From positions 1-23,552 of the forward strand of contig NZ_GG700760.1 of the NCBI RefSeq assembly GCF_000160855.1: a stretch of DNA of 23,552 nucleotides. Reading direction: 5' to 3'. Source of the DNA: Lactobacillus helveticus DSM 20075 = CGMCC 1.1877. Lineage in GTDB: Bacteria; Bacillota; Bacilli; Lactobacillales; Lactobacillaceae. Under the pieces are notes generated by a model, which ran no database searches, had not been told where the DNA came from, and worked only from the letters and a program-made list of their open reading frames with translations. Of this stretch, positions 14,284 to 21,990 are shown in pieces (positions within the stretch are counted from its first letter, which is position 1; each line of letters opens with the position of its first letter). A program made the position numbers and the translations under genes.

Positions 14284-15034
14284 ATGAAGAACTTTTTCAC
14301 AGTCCTCGGAGGCATGAGTACTTTAGCTACCCAAGGTTACATTAACTTAGTAAATCATCGCGTAAAAATTAAGGACGACCAAGACTATATGAACTACATC
14401 TTGGTTAACCATGCAACTATTCCTGATCGTACTACATGGATTGAAGATCACTCCAAACCAAATCCATATGATTATTTAAAAGAAGACGTCTTACAACAAG
14501 CGCCATTGAAACCAGATTTTTTCCTTATGCCATGTAATACAGCTCATTATTGGTACGATGAATTAGCTGCATTGTCAGATGTACCCTTCCTTAACATGAT
14601 GGAAATTGCGGTCCATAAATTTGTTGATGATTATCCTGATGAAAAGAACTTAGGCTTAATTGCCACTGAAGGATCAATCAGAGACGGATTATATGTTAAA
14701 TACATCAAAAAGGTTAACAAGACTCCTGTATTAGGTGGTCCAGAAATTCAACTGATGGTAAATCAATTAATTTATGGTGATATTAAAGAAAAAGGAAAAG
14801 TAGATCCTGAATTATTCCACCATATTTTAACCCTCATGCACGATAAATATGGGTGTAAAGTGGTTTTGTTAGGATGCACCGAATTATCCTTAGCCAATGA
14901 AAAAGCACTCGATCCTGACGTTGCAGTAATTGACCCCCCAATCAATTATCGCTGACGTTTCCATTGAACTAGAAGAAAAGATTAGAAATGGAATGGATCC
15001 AAAAGAAGCAGTTAAGAAATATATGTATGATTAG
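14284..15034 (+). pseudogene. Aspartate racemase, frameshifted near its 3' end
   Basis: The intact part (to about residue 217) carries the two catalytic cysteines of the aspartate/glutamate racemase family: Cys84 in MPCNTAHYW and Cys198 in LLGCTELSL. It would interconvert L- and D-aspartate, and D-Asp is the usual peptidoglycan cross-bridge residue of lactobacilli. In the run of six C at 14934-14939 the frame shifts and ends at PPINYR with TGA (14953-14955). With five C's the frame would continue PQSIIADVSIELEEKIRNGM to YMYD and TAG at 15032-15034, about 249 residues. The truncated 223-residue product retains both cysteines but loses the last helix. AGGAG precedes the ATG. It probably shared a transcript with the exchanger before that gene lost its 5' end. 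Confidence 0.85.
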
Positions 15035-15090
15035 ATTAAATAAATACCCACAAACTAAATAGCGTAGTAATAATATAGCGTTCATCTAAA

Positions 15091-15130
15091 AAAGAGAAGC
15101 CTAGATCAAGTTGATCTAAGCTTCTTTTTG
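15091..15130. terminator. Bidirectional intrinsic terminator
   Basis: AGAAGCCTAGATCAA and TTGATCTAAGCTTCT are near-perfect inverted copies (stem about 15095-15125). An A run lies on the left and TTTTT on the right. Shared by the racemase remnant and the leftward phosphatase gene. Confidence 0.88.
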
Positions 15131-15137
15131 TATATGT

Positions 15138-15788
15138 TTATAAGTGCATTTCATTCCAAATAGGAATCTTGATGTCGCCTTTATCGCTCATGGTCATCAC
15201 GGTAATTGAGGCATTCTTTGGACCGGGTACAAGAGGGATATTATCGCCGTAACGGTACCACAAGCTTCTAATAGTAAAACCATGGGTAACCAACAAGATG
15301 TTTTCAGCTCCATCAAGTTCGCTGATCATCTTTAAACCATTTTCCATACGAGACCAATATTCTTCAGCATCTTCTGCTTGATGGTATGGGTCAGCTTCTT
15401 TGATCCAATCTTTAATGGTATCGATACTTTCATGTTTAAACATTTCTTGTCTAGTAGCGTAGCCATGACTGCCACCGATCATGCGCCAAGCCATTTCAGA
15501 ATCCATTCCTTCAAAGTAGCCGTAGAATTGTTCTCTGAAAAATGGACTAGCAATATGTTGCAATTCATCCTTGTTGACGTTGTATTTCATGATAGTTTCG
15601 CAGGTATCGCTAGCTCTTTTTAAATCACTAGAAAGGGCAATATCAAAAGGAACGTCGTGCAATGCCTTGCCGGCTTCTTCGGCACCTTCGATTCCTGCGG
15701 TAGTTAAAGGCGTATCACACCAGCCCTGCATCTTGTTATAACGATTAATATAAGTCTGTCCGTGACGAACAATATAGATTCTTTTCAT
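15138..15788 (-). CDS. Histidine phosphatase (phosphoglycerate mutase-like)
   Basis: A 216-residue cytoplasmic protein of the histidine phosphatase superfamily. The RHGQT motif (8-12) provides the His9 that is phosphorylated. The second catalytic His169 lies in LLVTHGF, and WCDTPLTTAG is the usual substrate-loop region. The family includes cofactor-dependent phosphoglycerate mutases and broad phosphatases. The length and loop are those of the broad-phosphatase branch (GpmB/PhoE-like), so glycolytic mutase activity is less likely. GAGGAG precedes the ATG. It lies 60 bases after the protease gene on the same strand, with that gene's terminator between, so its transcripts may be read-through. 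Confidence 0.87.
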   Translation of the reverse strand: MKRIYIVRHGQTYINRYNKMQGWCDTPLTTAGIEGAEEAGKALHDVPFDIALSSDLKRASDTCETIMKYNVNKDELQHIASPFFREQFYGYFEGMDSEMAWRMIGGSHGYATRQEMFKHESIDTIKDWIKEADPYHQAEDAEEYWSRMENGLKMISELDGAENILLVTHGFTIRSLWYRYGDNIPLVPGPKNASITVMTMSDKGDIKIPIWNEMHL

Positions 15789-15803
15789 AAATTTCTCCTC
15801 ATC

Positions 15804-15840
15804 AAAAAACTCCTCTCTATTTTAGAAAAAAGAGAGGAGT
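15804..15840 (-). terminator. Intrinsic terminator between protease and phosphatase genes
   Basis: ACTCCTCTCT (15809-15818) and AGAGAGGAGT (15831-15840) form a perfect ten-pair stem. On the minus strand it is followed by TTTTTTG. It starts 8 bases after the protease stop. Confidence 0.85.
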
Positions 15841-15848
15841 AATTAAAG

Positions 15849-16535
15849 TTAATTGTTTTCGTGGTAGAGCTTACGCACATTTTTGATATCTTGTGGCTGA
15901 ATGGTGTAAATTGATCCCTTAGGATACATGACTGAAACGCTATTGGTGTGATTTAAACCGATCGCGTGACCTAATTCATGCTCAGCGGTATTGATAATAC
16001 GATTATTGCTGTAACCATACCATTCATTTTGCAAGTAGTAACGATTGAGATGAACTTCTGCTTTTAGCAAATGTCCTGTTGCTGGATTGTAGGTTGTGGC
16101 CGTTTCACCAGCGGCGTTTGTATCGCTATTATCCACAATGTTGATAACTATTTGTGCCTTCTTTTTGTTAGCAATTTGATGAAAAGTGAAGGCTCCGGTC
16201 CGATTCCAAGCATTCATGGCATCTATTGCAGCTGAACGTAATTGAATATTGTTTTTAATATCTACGTAAACATTCGCTTCCGGTTTTGACCAAGTCCGGT
16301 TGTCAGAAGTATCGTCATCTTTTGTTTTGTCGGTTTTGGTGGAAATGTCTTTATCGCCTAGCTTAGGTGGCGTGGCAGTTCCGGTTTCTAATAACTGCTG
16401 GATGCGATAATTCAATGTAGTCAGAGAATCTTGCGTAGCCATGCGCATGTTAGGGTCATTTTTATAAGTCCAAACAGCAAAGGCAAGTAATGCAAGCAAG
16501 AAAATATTTCTGATGAATCTAAAAAATGTTCTCAT
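15849..16535 (-). CDS. Membrane-anchored zinc metalloprotease (matrixin-like)
   Basis: A 228-residue protein. The N-terminal membrane segment (about 9-25, IRNIFLLALLAFAVW) is a signal anchor. A linker rich in Asp, Thr and Lys follows (about 55-80), then a compact metalloprotease domain. The zinc site is HELGHAIGLNH (186-196, HExxHxxGxxH), and the Met-turn is SVMYP (about 201-205), as in the metzincin M10 group. So it should act outside the cell on proteins or peptides. I start at the ATG at 16535: GGAG lies nine bases upstream and a promoter sits just before it. The frame extends to an upstream TTG, which I reject. Substrate unknown; own terminator downstream. Confidence 0.87.
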   Translation of the reverse strand: MRTFFRFIRNIFLLALLAFAVWTYKNDPNMRMATQDSLTTLNYRIQQLLETGTATPPKLGDKDISTKTDKTKDDDTSDNRTWSKPEANVYVDIKNNIQLRSAAIDAMNAWNRTGAFTFHQIANKKKAQIVINIVDNSDTNAAGETATTYNPATGHLLKAEVHLNRYYLQNEWYGYSNNRIINTAEHELGHAIGLNHTNSVSVMYPKGSIYTIQPQDIKNVRKLYHENN

Positions 16536-16557
16536 TTTTTTCAACTCCAATGTTGAA

Positions 16558-16586
16558 ATTATAATCTTCAATTCTTAAGTTTTCAC
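16558..16586 (-). promoter_or_regulatory. Promoter of the metalloprotease gene
   Basis: On the minus strand GTGAAA (16586-16581) and a perfect TATAAT (16563-16558) are 17 bases apart. The predicted start lies about 15 bases before the chosen ATG. Confidence 0.6.
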
Positions 16587-16684
16587 CTATTTTTGCTTAT
16601 ATTTTGTCTATGAGCATGTGGACTATTATGAAAGCGTTATTCATGATAAAATAGAATGCGAGTTTTTAAAGAAAAGGTGATTAA

Positions 16685-18994
16685 ATGACCACAGCAAAAA
16701 GTGAAAATAGTGAAGAAACACTTGAACAAAAACACCTTGATAATATTATGAAACAAATCAAGGAACGTGAAAAATCTTTAAAAAAGTCAATTAAATCAGC
16801 TGAAGGCGAAGCTAGAGATCTTAATTCACATTTCTTTGATGATGTTAAATTAGACTATGATGGCTATTCGACTTCAATGGAAACTGCCTTGTCGATTCAT
16901 CAACAGCAGCAATTATTAAGTGAGCGTGAGCATGCTTGGCAGCATTCAGCTAAGCAGTTGGATACTGTCGAAAGACTGGAAAAGCGGCCATATTTTGCTC
17001 GAGTTGATTTTAAGGAACAAGGGGAAAAGAAGCCTGAAACTATCTATATTGGTCTGGGTTCTTTTGCTGATAAAGATGATCATTTCTTGATTTATGACTG
17101 GCGTGCGCCTATTTCTTCAATTTATTATGATGGCAAGTTAGGCGAAGTATCTTATAATTCGCCAGAAGGTAAGATTACCGTCGACATGACGAAGAAGCGC
17201 CAATTCATGATTGAAGATGGCAAGATCGTCAACATGTTTGACACTAATGAATCAATCGGTGATCAAATGCTTCTAGAGGTTTTATCTGAAAAGTCATCAA
17301 CTCAGATGAAATCAATCGTAACCACGATTCAACAAGAACAAAATAAGATTATTAGAAATACCAGCGCTGACTTGCTCTTCGTGCAAGGTGCTGCAGGTTC
17401 AGGAAAGACTAGTGCGATTTTGCAAAGAATTGCATACTTGCTTTACCGCTACCGTGGTAATTTAACTTCTAGTGACGTTATCATGTTCAGTCCTAACCAA
17501 TTGTTCAATGATTACATTAAAAATGTTTTGCCTGAAATGGGTGAACAAAACATGGTGCAGATGACATATTGGCAATTTGTGGCACGGCGACTTCCAGGGA
17601 TGAATGTGGAAAACTTGTTTAAACAATTTGAAGATCAGAATTCTGATACTAATATCAGCAAGTTCAAGGGTTCAGTCAATTTCTTCAATTTGTTAACGCG
17701 CTATGCTAAACACTTGAATAAGCGGGGAGTAATTTTCAAGAATATCTATTTCCGTGATAAGAAGAAGCCTTATTTTGATAAGGAAAAGATCAAGGAAATT
17801 TATTACTCATATAATGAAAACTACAATTTAGCTAATAGAATTGATGCAACGCGCGAAGAGCTTATTAAGATGCTTAATCGCAAGATTACACCAGAAGTTA
17901 AAAAGGCCTGGGTTGCTCGCACCATTGAAGGGATGAGTCAATCAGAGTTAAATGAATTGTATGATCGCCCTGATCAAGAATTTGAATCAGAAGCTAAGGA
18001 AGAGGCTTTCTTAGGCAGAAAGATTGTTTTGAAAGCTTTAAAGGGCGTGCACAAGCGCATTTTGCACAATCACTTTATCAACATGCGTGCACAATACTTG
18101 AGCTTCTTGCGTGCCGTACCTAAGATGGTTGATTTAGCTAATAAGTGGGACATTACAGAAGATGATTGGTTGCATCATATTGATGAAGTTAAGGAGAACT
18201 TCAAGAAACATGATATTGCTATCACTGATGTTTCTGCCTATCTTTACTTGTATGATTTGATCACTGGTCGCAGAAACGATTATGAAATGCGTTATGCATT
18301 TATTGATGAAATTCAAGATTATACGCCATTCCAATTGGCTTACCTTAAGTACAATTTCCCACGTGCTAAGTTTACGATGCTCGGTGATTTGAATCAGGCC
18401 ATCTTTACTAAGGATGAGAGTCGCAGCTTGCTTAAGCAGATTTCTGGTTTGTTTGATCCAGAAAAAACTGATGTGGTTCAGCTTACTAAGTCCTATCGTT
18501 CAACTAAGCAATTGACTAATTTTACCAAGCAGATTTTGCGTCAAGGTGAAAAGATCGAAGCCTTCAACCGTCAAGGTCCAAAACCTGTGATTTGGGGAAG
18601 AGATAATGATGAGAAGGCAATTGATGTCTTAGTCGATGTTTTGCGCGATAATGAAAAGCGTAAGATGACTACAGTCATCATTACCAAGGATTTGGCTAGT
18701 GCTAAATTTGTGCATGAAGAATTGAGCAAGAAGAAGGAACCAACCACTTTGATTGCGACAGCTAACCAGCGTTTAGTTGATGGTACCTTAGTAATTCCTT
18801 CATACCTTGCCAAAGGATTAGAGTTTGACGCCGTAGTTATGTGGGGCGCAAACAAAGAAAATTATCATCAATTGGATGAAACCCAGTTAGTTTACACGAT
18901 TACATCTCGTGCAATGTACAAGTTAGATGTGATTTATACAGGTGAAAAGAGTCCACTTTTAGATGTAGATCCAGCTACTTATGAAGAAAAATGA
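16685..18994 (+). CDS. helD: RNA polymerase recycling motor HelD (UvrD/Rep-like ATPase)
   Basis: A 769-residue protein. The N-terminal charged coiled-coil arm (about 10-100, EKHAWQ-type repeats of Lys, Glu and Gln) is typical of Firmicute HelD and reaches into RNA polymerase. FLIYDWRAPISSIYYD is a HelD hallmark. The helicase fold follows: Walker A GAAGSGKTS (235-243), Walker B FIDEIQD (539-545), GDLNQAIF, and LTKSYRST as the UvrD-type arginine motif. A long insert lies between about 300 and 530. HelD uses ATP to free stalled or non-productive RNA polymerase from DNA. AAAAGGTG precedes the ATG. No terminator follows; the T-box promoter begins 11 bases after the stop. Confidence 0.93.
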   Translation: MTTAKSENSEETLEQKHLDNIMKQIKEREKSLKKSIKSAEGEARDLNSHFFDDVKLDYDGYSTSMETALSIHQQQQLLSEREHAWQHSAKQLDTVERLEKRPYFARVDFKEQGEKKPETIYIGLGSFADKDDHFLIYDWRAPISSIYYDGKLGEVSYNSPEGKITVDMTKKRQFMIEDGKIVNMFDTNESIGDQMLLEVLSEKSSTQMKSIVTTIQQEQNKIIRNTSADLLFVQGAAGSGKTSAILQRIAYLLYRYRGNLTSSDVIMFSPNQLFNDYIKNVLPEMGEQNMVQMTYWQFVARRLPGMNVENLFKQFEDQNSDTNISKFKGSVNFFNLLTRYAKHLNKRGVIFKNIYFRDKKKPYFDKEKIKEIYYSYNENYNLANRIDATREELIKMLNRKITPEVKKAWVARTIEGMSQSELNELYDRPDQEFESEAKEEAFLGRKIVLKALKGVHKRILHNHFINMRAQYLSFLRAVPKMVDLANKWDITEDDWLHHIDEVKENFKKHDIAITDVSAYLYLYDLITGRRNDYEMRYAFIDEIQDYTPFQLAYLKYNFPRAKFTMLGDLNQAIFTKDESRSLLKQISGLFDPEKTDVVQLTKSYRSTKQLTNFTKQILRQGEKIEAFNRQGPKPVIWGRDNDEKAIDVLVDVLRDNEKRKMTTVIITKDLASAKFVHEELSKKKEPTTLIATANQRLVDGTLVIPSYLAKGLEFDAVVMWGANKENYHQLDETQLVYTITSRAMYKLDVIYTGEKSPLLDVDPATYEEK

Positions 18995-19005
18995 AAAAGA
19001 AATAA

Positions 19006-19034
19006 TTGACAAATATTTGTTAATCCTATAAGAT
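19006..19034 (+). promoter_or_regulatory. Promoter of the T-box leader
   Basis: TTGACA (19006-19011) and TAAGAT (19029-19034) are 17 bases apart, directly after the HelD stop codon. Transcription would start near 19041, giving a leader of almost 400 bases. Confidence 0.7.
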
Positions 19035-19054
19035 TTATAGCAACATTAAAAACA

Positions 19055-19310
19055 ACTTAGAACAGAAGCAGTAAGGTTAGCTGCGGTAATAGAGAGTTTC
19101 TGATGGTGGAAATGAAACACGAGCTAATCTGAAGTCACATCTGTGAGTTGATTTTCTGAATTAAGTAGGAAGACCCGGGATAGCCCGTTACAGCTAAAGG
19201 TTGATTATTAACTTATTGAGGCAGGTTATGCGAATAGCCTGTGAACATGAGGTGGAACCGCGATTTCATTCGCCCTCGTAGCCAATTGGCTATGGGGGCT
19301 TTTTCTTTAA
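19055..19310 (+). promoter_or_regulatory. T-box riboswitch with terminator
   Basis: Stem I is built from GGTTAGCT (19075-19082) pairing with AGCTAATC, with AGTAA before it, AGAGAGTTTC and GATGGTGG in the distal part, and GAA after it; these are the usual T-box landmarks. A stem III hairpin (AGGTTATGCGAATAGCCT) is followed by the T-box GAGGTGGAACCGCG (19249-19262). The terminator GCCCTCGTAGCC/GGCTATGGGGGC (19272-19299) ends in TTTTTC. Uncharged tRNA would bind and open the downstream transporter genes. The codon in the specifier loop (GAAGTCACA) is ambiguous: CAC followed by A fits the usual purine rule. Confidence 0.9.
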
Positions 19311-19321
19311 GATAATCAATC

Positions 19322-19411
19322 TAGTGAGGCATTTTGCGTGAGCAGATGCGAAGATGAGGTGGAAACACGATCAGTTCGTTCTCTTAGGTTAGTCCTAAGG
19401 GGACTTTTTTA
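19322..19411 (+). promoter_or_regulatory. Second, partial T-box module (stem III, T-box and terminator, no stem I)
   Basis: After the first terminator, GTGAGGCATTTTGCG heads a stem-III-like hairpin (GCATTTTGC/GCAGATGC). A degenerate T-box GAGGTGGAAACACG (19356-19369) follows, then a second terminator (GTTCTCTTAGG/CCTAAGGGGAC, 19378-19404) ending in TTTTTT. The order and spacing copy the 3' half of the first T-box, but there is no room for a stem I, so it cannot read a codon by itself. Confidence 0.75.
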
Positions 19412-19433
19412 TTAGAAAAATGCAGGTGAGGAT

Positions 19434-20081
19434 ATGTCATTAAAATATATTGGAGAAATTTTACCGGCCCTTTTTAGCGGCGCAACGATGACGCTTAGTA
19501 TTTTCTTTTGGACTATTATTTTGGCAACACCGCTCGGAATTTTAGTTTCATTGGGAGAAATGAGCAAAATTAAGCCAATTAAATGGCTGGTTAACTTTTA
19601 TGTCTGGATTATGCGAGGAACACCGCTGCTCTTACAATTGATTTTTGTGTTTTATGGTTTACCAATTATCCATATTGTGTTTCCGCGTTATCAGGCAGCA
19701 CTCTTGGCATTTGTCTTAAATTATGCGGCATATTTTGCGGAAATTTTCCGGGGCGGATTTCAATCAATTGATGAAGGACAATTTGAAGCCGCAAAAGTTT
19801 TGCGTTTAAGCCGCTGGCAAACAATGACCAAGATAGTTATTCCCCAGGTAATTAAGATTGTCTTACCTTCAATTGGTAATGAAGTAATCAACTTGGTTAA
19901 GGATTCGTCACTTGTTTATGTAATCGGCTTGGGCGACTTGCTTAGAGCCGGTAACGTGGCCATGGCGCGCGATGTAACGCTGGTTCCATTAGTTTTAGTT
20001 GGCGTGATTTATCTACTTTTGATTAGTATTTGTGCTTTTGTTTTGAAAAAGTTGGAAAAGCACGTCTCTTATTACAGATAG
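19434..20081 (+). CDS. Amino-acid ABC transporter permease (polar amino acid type)
   Basis: A 215-residue membrane subunit of the HisM/GlnP/TcyB family. Several membrane helices are visible: IFFWTIILATPLGILVSL near the start, LLLQLIFVFYGLPIIHIVF in the middle, and LVPLVLVGVIYLLLISICAF at the end. The EAA loop FEAAKVLRLSRWQTMTKIVI contacts the ATPase. MRGTPLLLQL is a family hallmark. AGGTGAGG precedes the ATG. It is the first gene behind the T-box leader. The ATPase gene follows after 15 bases, then the binding protein: a complete three-part importer. The substrate is set by the binding protein and is not certain. Confidence 0.9.
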   Translation: MSLKYIGEILPALFSGATMTLSIFFWTIILATPLGILVSLGEMSKIKPIKWLVNFYVWIMRGTPLLLQLIFVFYGLPIIHIVFPRYQAALLAFVLNYAAYFAEIFRGGFQSIDEGQFEAAKVLRLSRWQTMTKIVIPQVIKIVLPSIGNEVINLVKDSSLVYVIGLGDLLRAGNVAMARDVTLVPLVLVGVIYLLLISICAFVLKKLEKHVSYYR

Positions 20082-20096
20082 TGGCAGGTGGATTAA

Positions 20097-20717
20097 ATGT
20101 TAGAAGTAAAAAACTTATACAAGGAATTTAATAATCGACCAATTTTAAAAGATATCTCGTTTACCCTAAACGATGGTGAGATCATGACTATTGTTGGTCC
20201 ATCTGGTGCGGGGAAAACCACGCTTCTAAGAATCATTGCTGGCCTTGAAACAAAAGATAGCGGCGAGATTTTGATTGAGGGCCAAGCCTATGATTCAGGT
20301 AAAGTGGGCGTTGTATTTCAGGATTATAATCTTTTCCCTAACTTAAATGTGTTGCAAAATATCACTTTGGCACCAACGCTGGTACTTAAAGAAAGCAAGG
20401 AAGAGGCTAATAAAGAAGCTTATGAGCTGCTCAATCGTTTACAAATGAATGGTCGAGAAAAGCAATATCCTTATGAACTGTCTGGTGGTCAAAAGCAGCG
20501 TGTCGCAATTGCGCGAGCTTTGGCAATGAAACCACGTATTCTCTGTTATGATGAGCCAACTTCAGCGCTTGATCCTAACTTACGTAAAGAAGTTGAGAAG
20601 ATGATTTTAGGCCTGAAGAAGTCTGGTTTAACACAATTAATTATCACGCACGATTTGCAATTTGCAGAGAATGTGGCAGATCAGATGTTAAAGGTGCAAC
20701 CATTAAGTGAGGGTTAG
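20097..20717 (+). CDS. Amino-acid ABC transporter ATPase
   Basis: A 206-residue nucleotide-binding subunit with Walker A GPSGAGKTT (34-42), Q-loop VFQDYNLFP, signature ELSGGQKQR (127-135), Walker B ILCYDEPTSALDP (148-160), and the H-loop in LIITHD. It is shorter than the usual 240 residues because the C-terminal part after the H-loop is brief. All catalytic motifs are present, so it should work. It begins 15 bases after the permease, and the binding-protein ATG lies three bases after its stop. Likely drives import of the substrate selected by the next gene product. Confidence 0.9.
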   Translation: MLEVKNLYKEFNNRPILKDISFTLNDGEIMTIVGPSGAGKTTLLRIIAGLETKDSGEILIEGQAYDSGKVGVVFQDYNLFPNLNVLQNITLAPTLVLKESKEEANKEAYELLNRLQMNGREKQYPYELSGGQKQRVAIARALAMKPRILCYDEPTSALDPNLRKEVEKMILGLKKSGLTQLIITHDLQFAENVADQMLKVQPLSEG

Positions 20718-20720
20718 CCT

Positions 20721-21524
20721 ATGAAAAAATGGATAATAGCAATTATTGGAATTCTAGCACTAACTTTAACTGGCTGTGCTAAATCTAATAATCCGGACAG
20801 CTGGCAAACAATCGAAAAGAATAAACAGGTAGTTATTGGCCTAGACGACAGCTTTGTGCCGATGGGCTTTGAGAAGAAAAATGGTCAGCTCACGGGTTAC
20901 GATATTGATTTAGCAAGGGCCGTTTTTAAGGAATACGGGATTAAAGTCAGTTTTCAAACGATCGACTGGTCGATGAACGTAACGGAATTGCGTAACGGTA
21001 CCATCGATTTAATCTGGAACGGCTATAGCATTACGCCTGAGCGAAAGAAAAAAGTAGCTTTTAGTCGACCATATTTGCGCAATCGTCAGGTTTTAGTAGT
21101 AAAGAAGAATAGCGGCATTGACAGTGTTGCACAGATGAAAAAATATGAGCTGGGGATGCAAACTGGGTCAACAGCTGAACAATGGTATGAGACCAAGCAG
21201 AACGTTTTGCATGCTAAGAAGACTATTTTGTACGACACCATTTCTAATTCATTCTTAGATTTAAACTCTGGCAGAATTCAAGGGATTTTACTAGACGAAG
21301 TATATGCCGACTATTACATTGCACACATGGTTAAAAGCAGCGAATATAAGGTGATTCAGAATGATCGCGTACCATTCGATGAATTTGCTGTAGGGATGCG
21401 TAAAGGCGACAAGACTTTGCAAAAAAAGCTCAACGAAGGATTGGCCAGATTGCAGAAGAATGGCAAATTGCGTCAAATTAATGAAAAATGGTTTGGTAAA
21501 GATAGTAATTATTTAGGTAAATAA
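20721..21524 (+). CDS. Amino-acid ABC transporter substrate-binding lipoprotein
   Basis: A 267-residue extracellular lipoprotein. The hydrophobic leader ends in the lipobox LTGC (Cys19), then a SBP_bac_3 domain with the typical LTGYDIDLARAV and TIDLIWNGYSITPERKKKV. It captures an amino acid for the permease and ATPase encoded upstream. Relatives bind cystine, arginine, glutamine or histidine, and the sequence alone does not choose among them. Control by a T-box implies that it imports the amino acid of the sensed tRNA. The ribosome binding site GAGGG lies inside the end of the ATPase gene. The acetyltransferase ATG lies three bases after its stop. Confidence 0.9.
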   Translation: MKKWIIAIIGILALTLTGCAKSNNPDSWQTIEKNKQVVIGLDDSFVPMGFEKKNGQLTGYDIDLARAVFKEYGIKVSFQTIDWSMNVTELRNGTIDLIWNGYSITPERKKKVAFSRPYLRNRQVLVVKKNSGIDSVAQMKKYELGMQTGSTAEQWYETKQNVLHAKKTILYDTISNSFLDLNSGRIQGILLDEVYADYYIAHMVKSSEYKVIQNDRVPFDEFAVGMRKGDKTLQKKLNEGLARLQKNGKLRQINEKWFGKDSNYLGK

Positions 21525-21527
21525 ACG

Positions 21528-21974
21528 ATGAATAATAATTTTTCTTTTAAAAAGATTGATGAAATGACAAGCAGAGAAATGTTTGCGGTGGCTCGCTTAC
21601 GCAATGAAACTTTTGTAGCTGAGCAAAAAATTACTGTGCCGGATTTGGATGATCAAGATTTAACAGCTATTCAAGTTTTTTTGTTAAATGAAAAACAGAC
21701 GGATGCCCTTGCGACATGTCGTCTGTTTGTGGAAAAAGATAAGTGGATGCTAGGCCGTGTTGCAGTATCAAAGAAAAGTCGCGGTCAAAGCTTAGGCAAG
21801 AAAATGCTGTTAGCTGTGCATAATTATTTAAAAAAGCAAAATGCTTCAGCTTTGTATTGTCATGCCCAAATGCATGTTAAGCCATTTTATGAAAAAGTAG
21901 GTTATCAAACCTGTGGTGAACCTTTTGAGGAAGCTGGCGTTGAGCATATTATGATGAAGAAGGACTTGAATTAA
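21528..21974 (+). CDS. GNAT acetyltransferase, ElaA-like
   Basis: A 148-residue protein with the GNAT fold: a first part with VARLRNETFVAEQ and VPDLDDQD as in ElaA, the acetyl-CoA-binding LGRVAVSKKSRGQSLGKKML (motif A with R/Q-x-x-G-x-G/A), and the C-terminal HVKPFYEKVGYQTCGEPF strand and loop. It transfers an acetyl group to an unknown amine. It starts three bases after the binding-protein stop and seems to be the last gene of the T-box operon. Its stop lies in the terminator hairpin and overlaps the end of the convergent esterase gene by four bases. Confidence 0.85.
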   Translation: MNNNFSFKKIDEMTSREMFAVARLRNETFVAEQKITVPDLDDQDLTAIQVFLLNEKQTDALATCRLFVEKDKWMLGRVAVSKKSRGQSLGKKMLLAVHNYLKKQNASALYCHAQMHVKPFYEKVGYQTCGEPFEEAGVEHIMMKKDLN

Positions 21975-21990
21975 TCAAGTTCTTTTTTGA
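21958..21990 (+). terminator. Terminator of the transporter operon
   Basis: AAGGACTTGA (21960-21969) pairs with TCAAGTTCTT (21975-21984) and is followed by TTTT. The hairpin spans the stop codons of both convergent genes. Confidence 0.8.

Noticed and set aside
16536..16571. Upstream TTG start for the metalloprotease
   Set aside because: The perfect TATAAT at 16558-16563 lies within this stretch, so the transcript would begin after that start.
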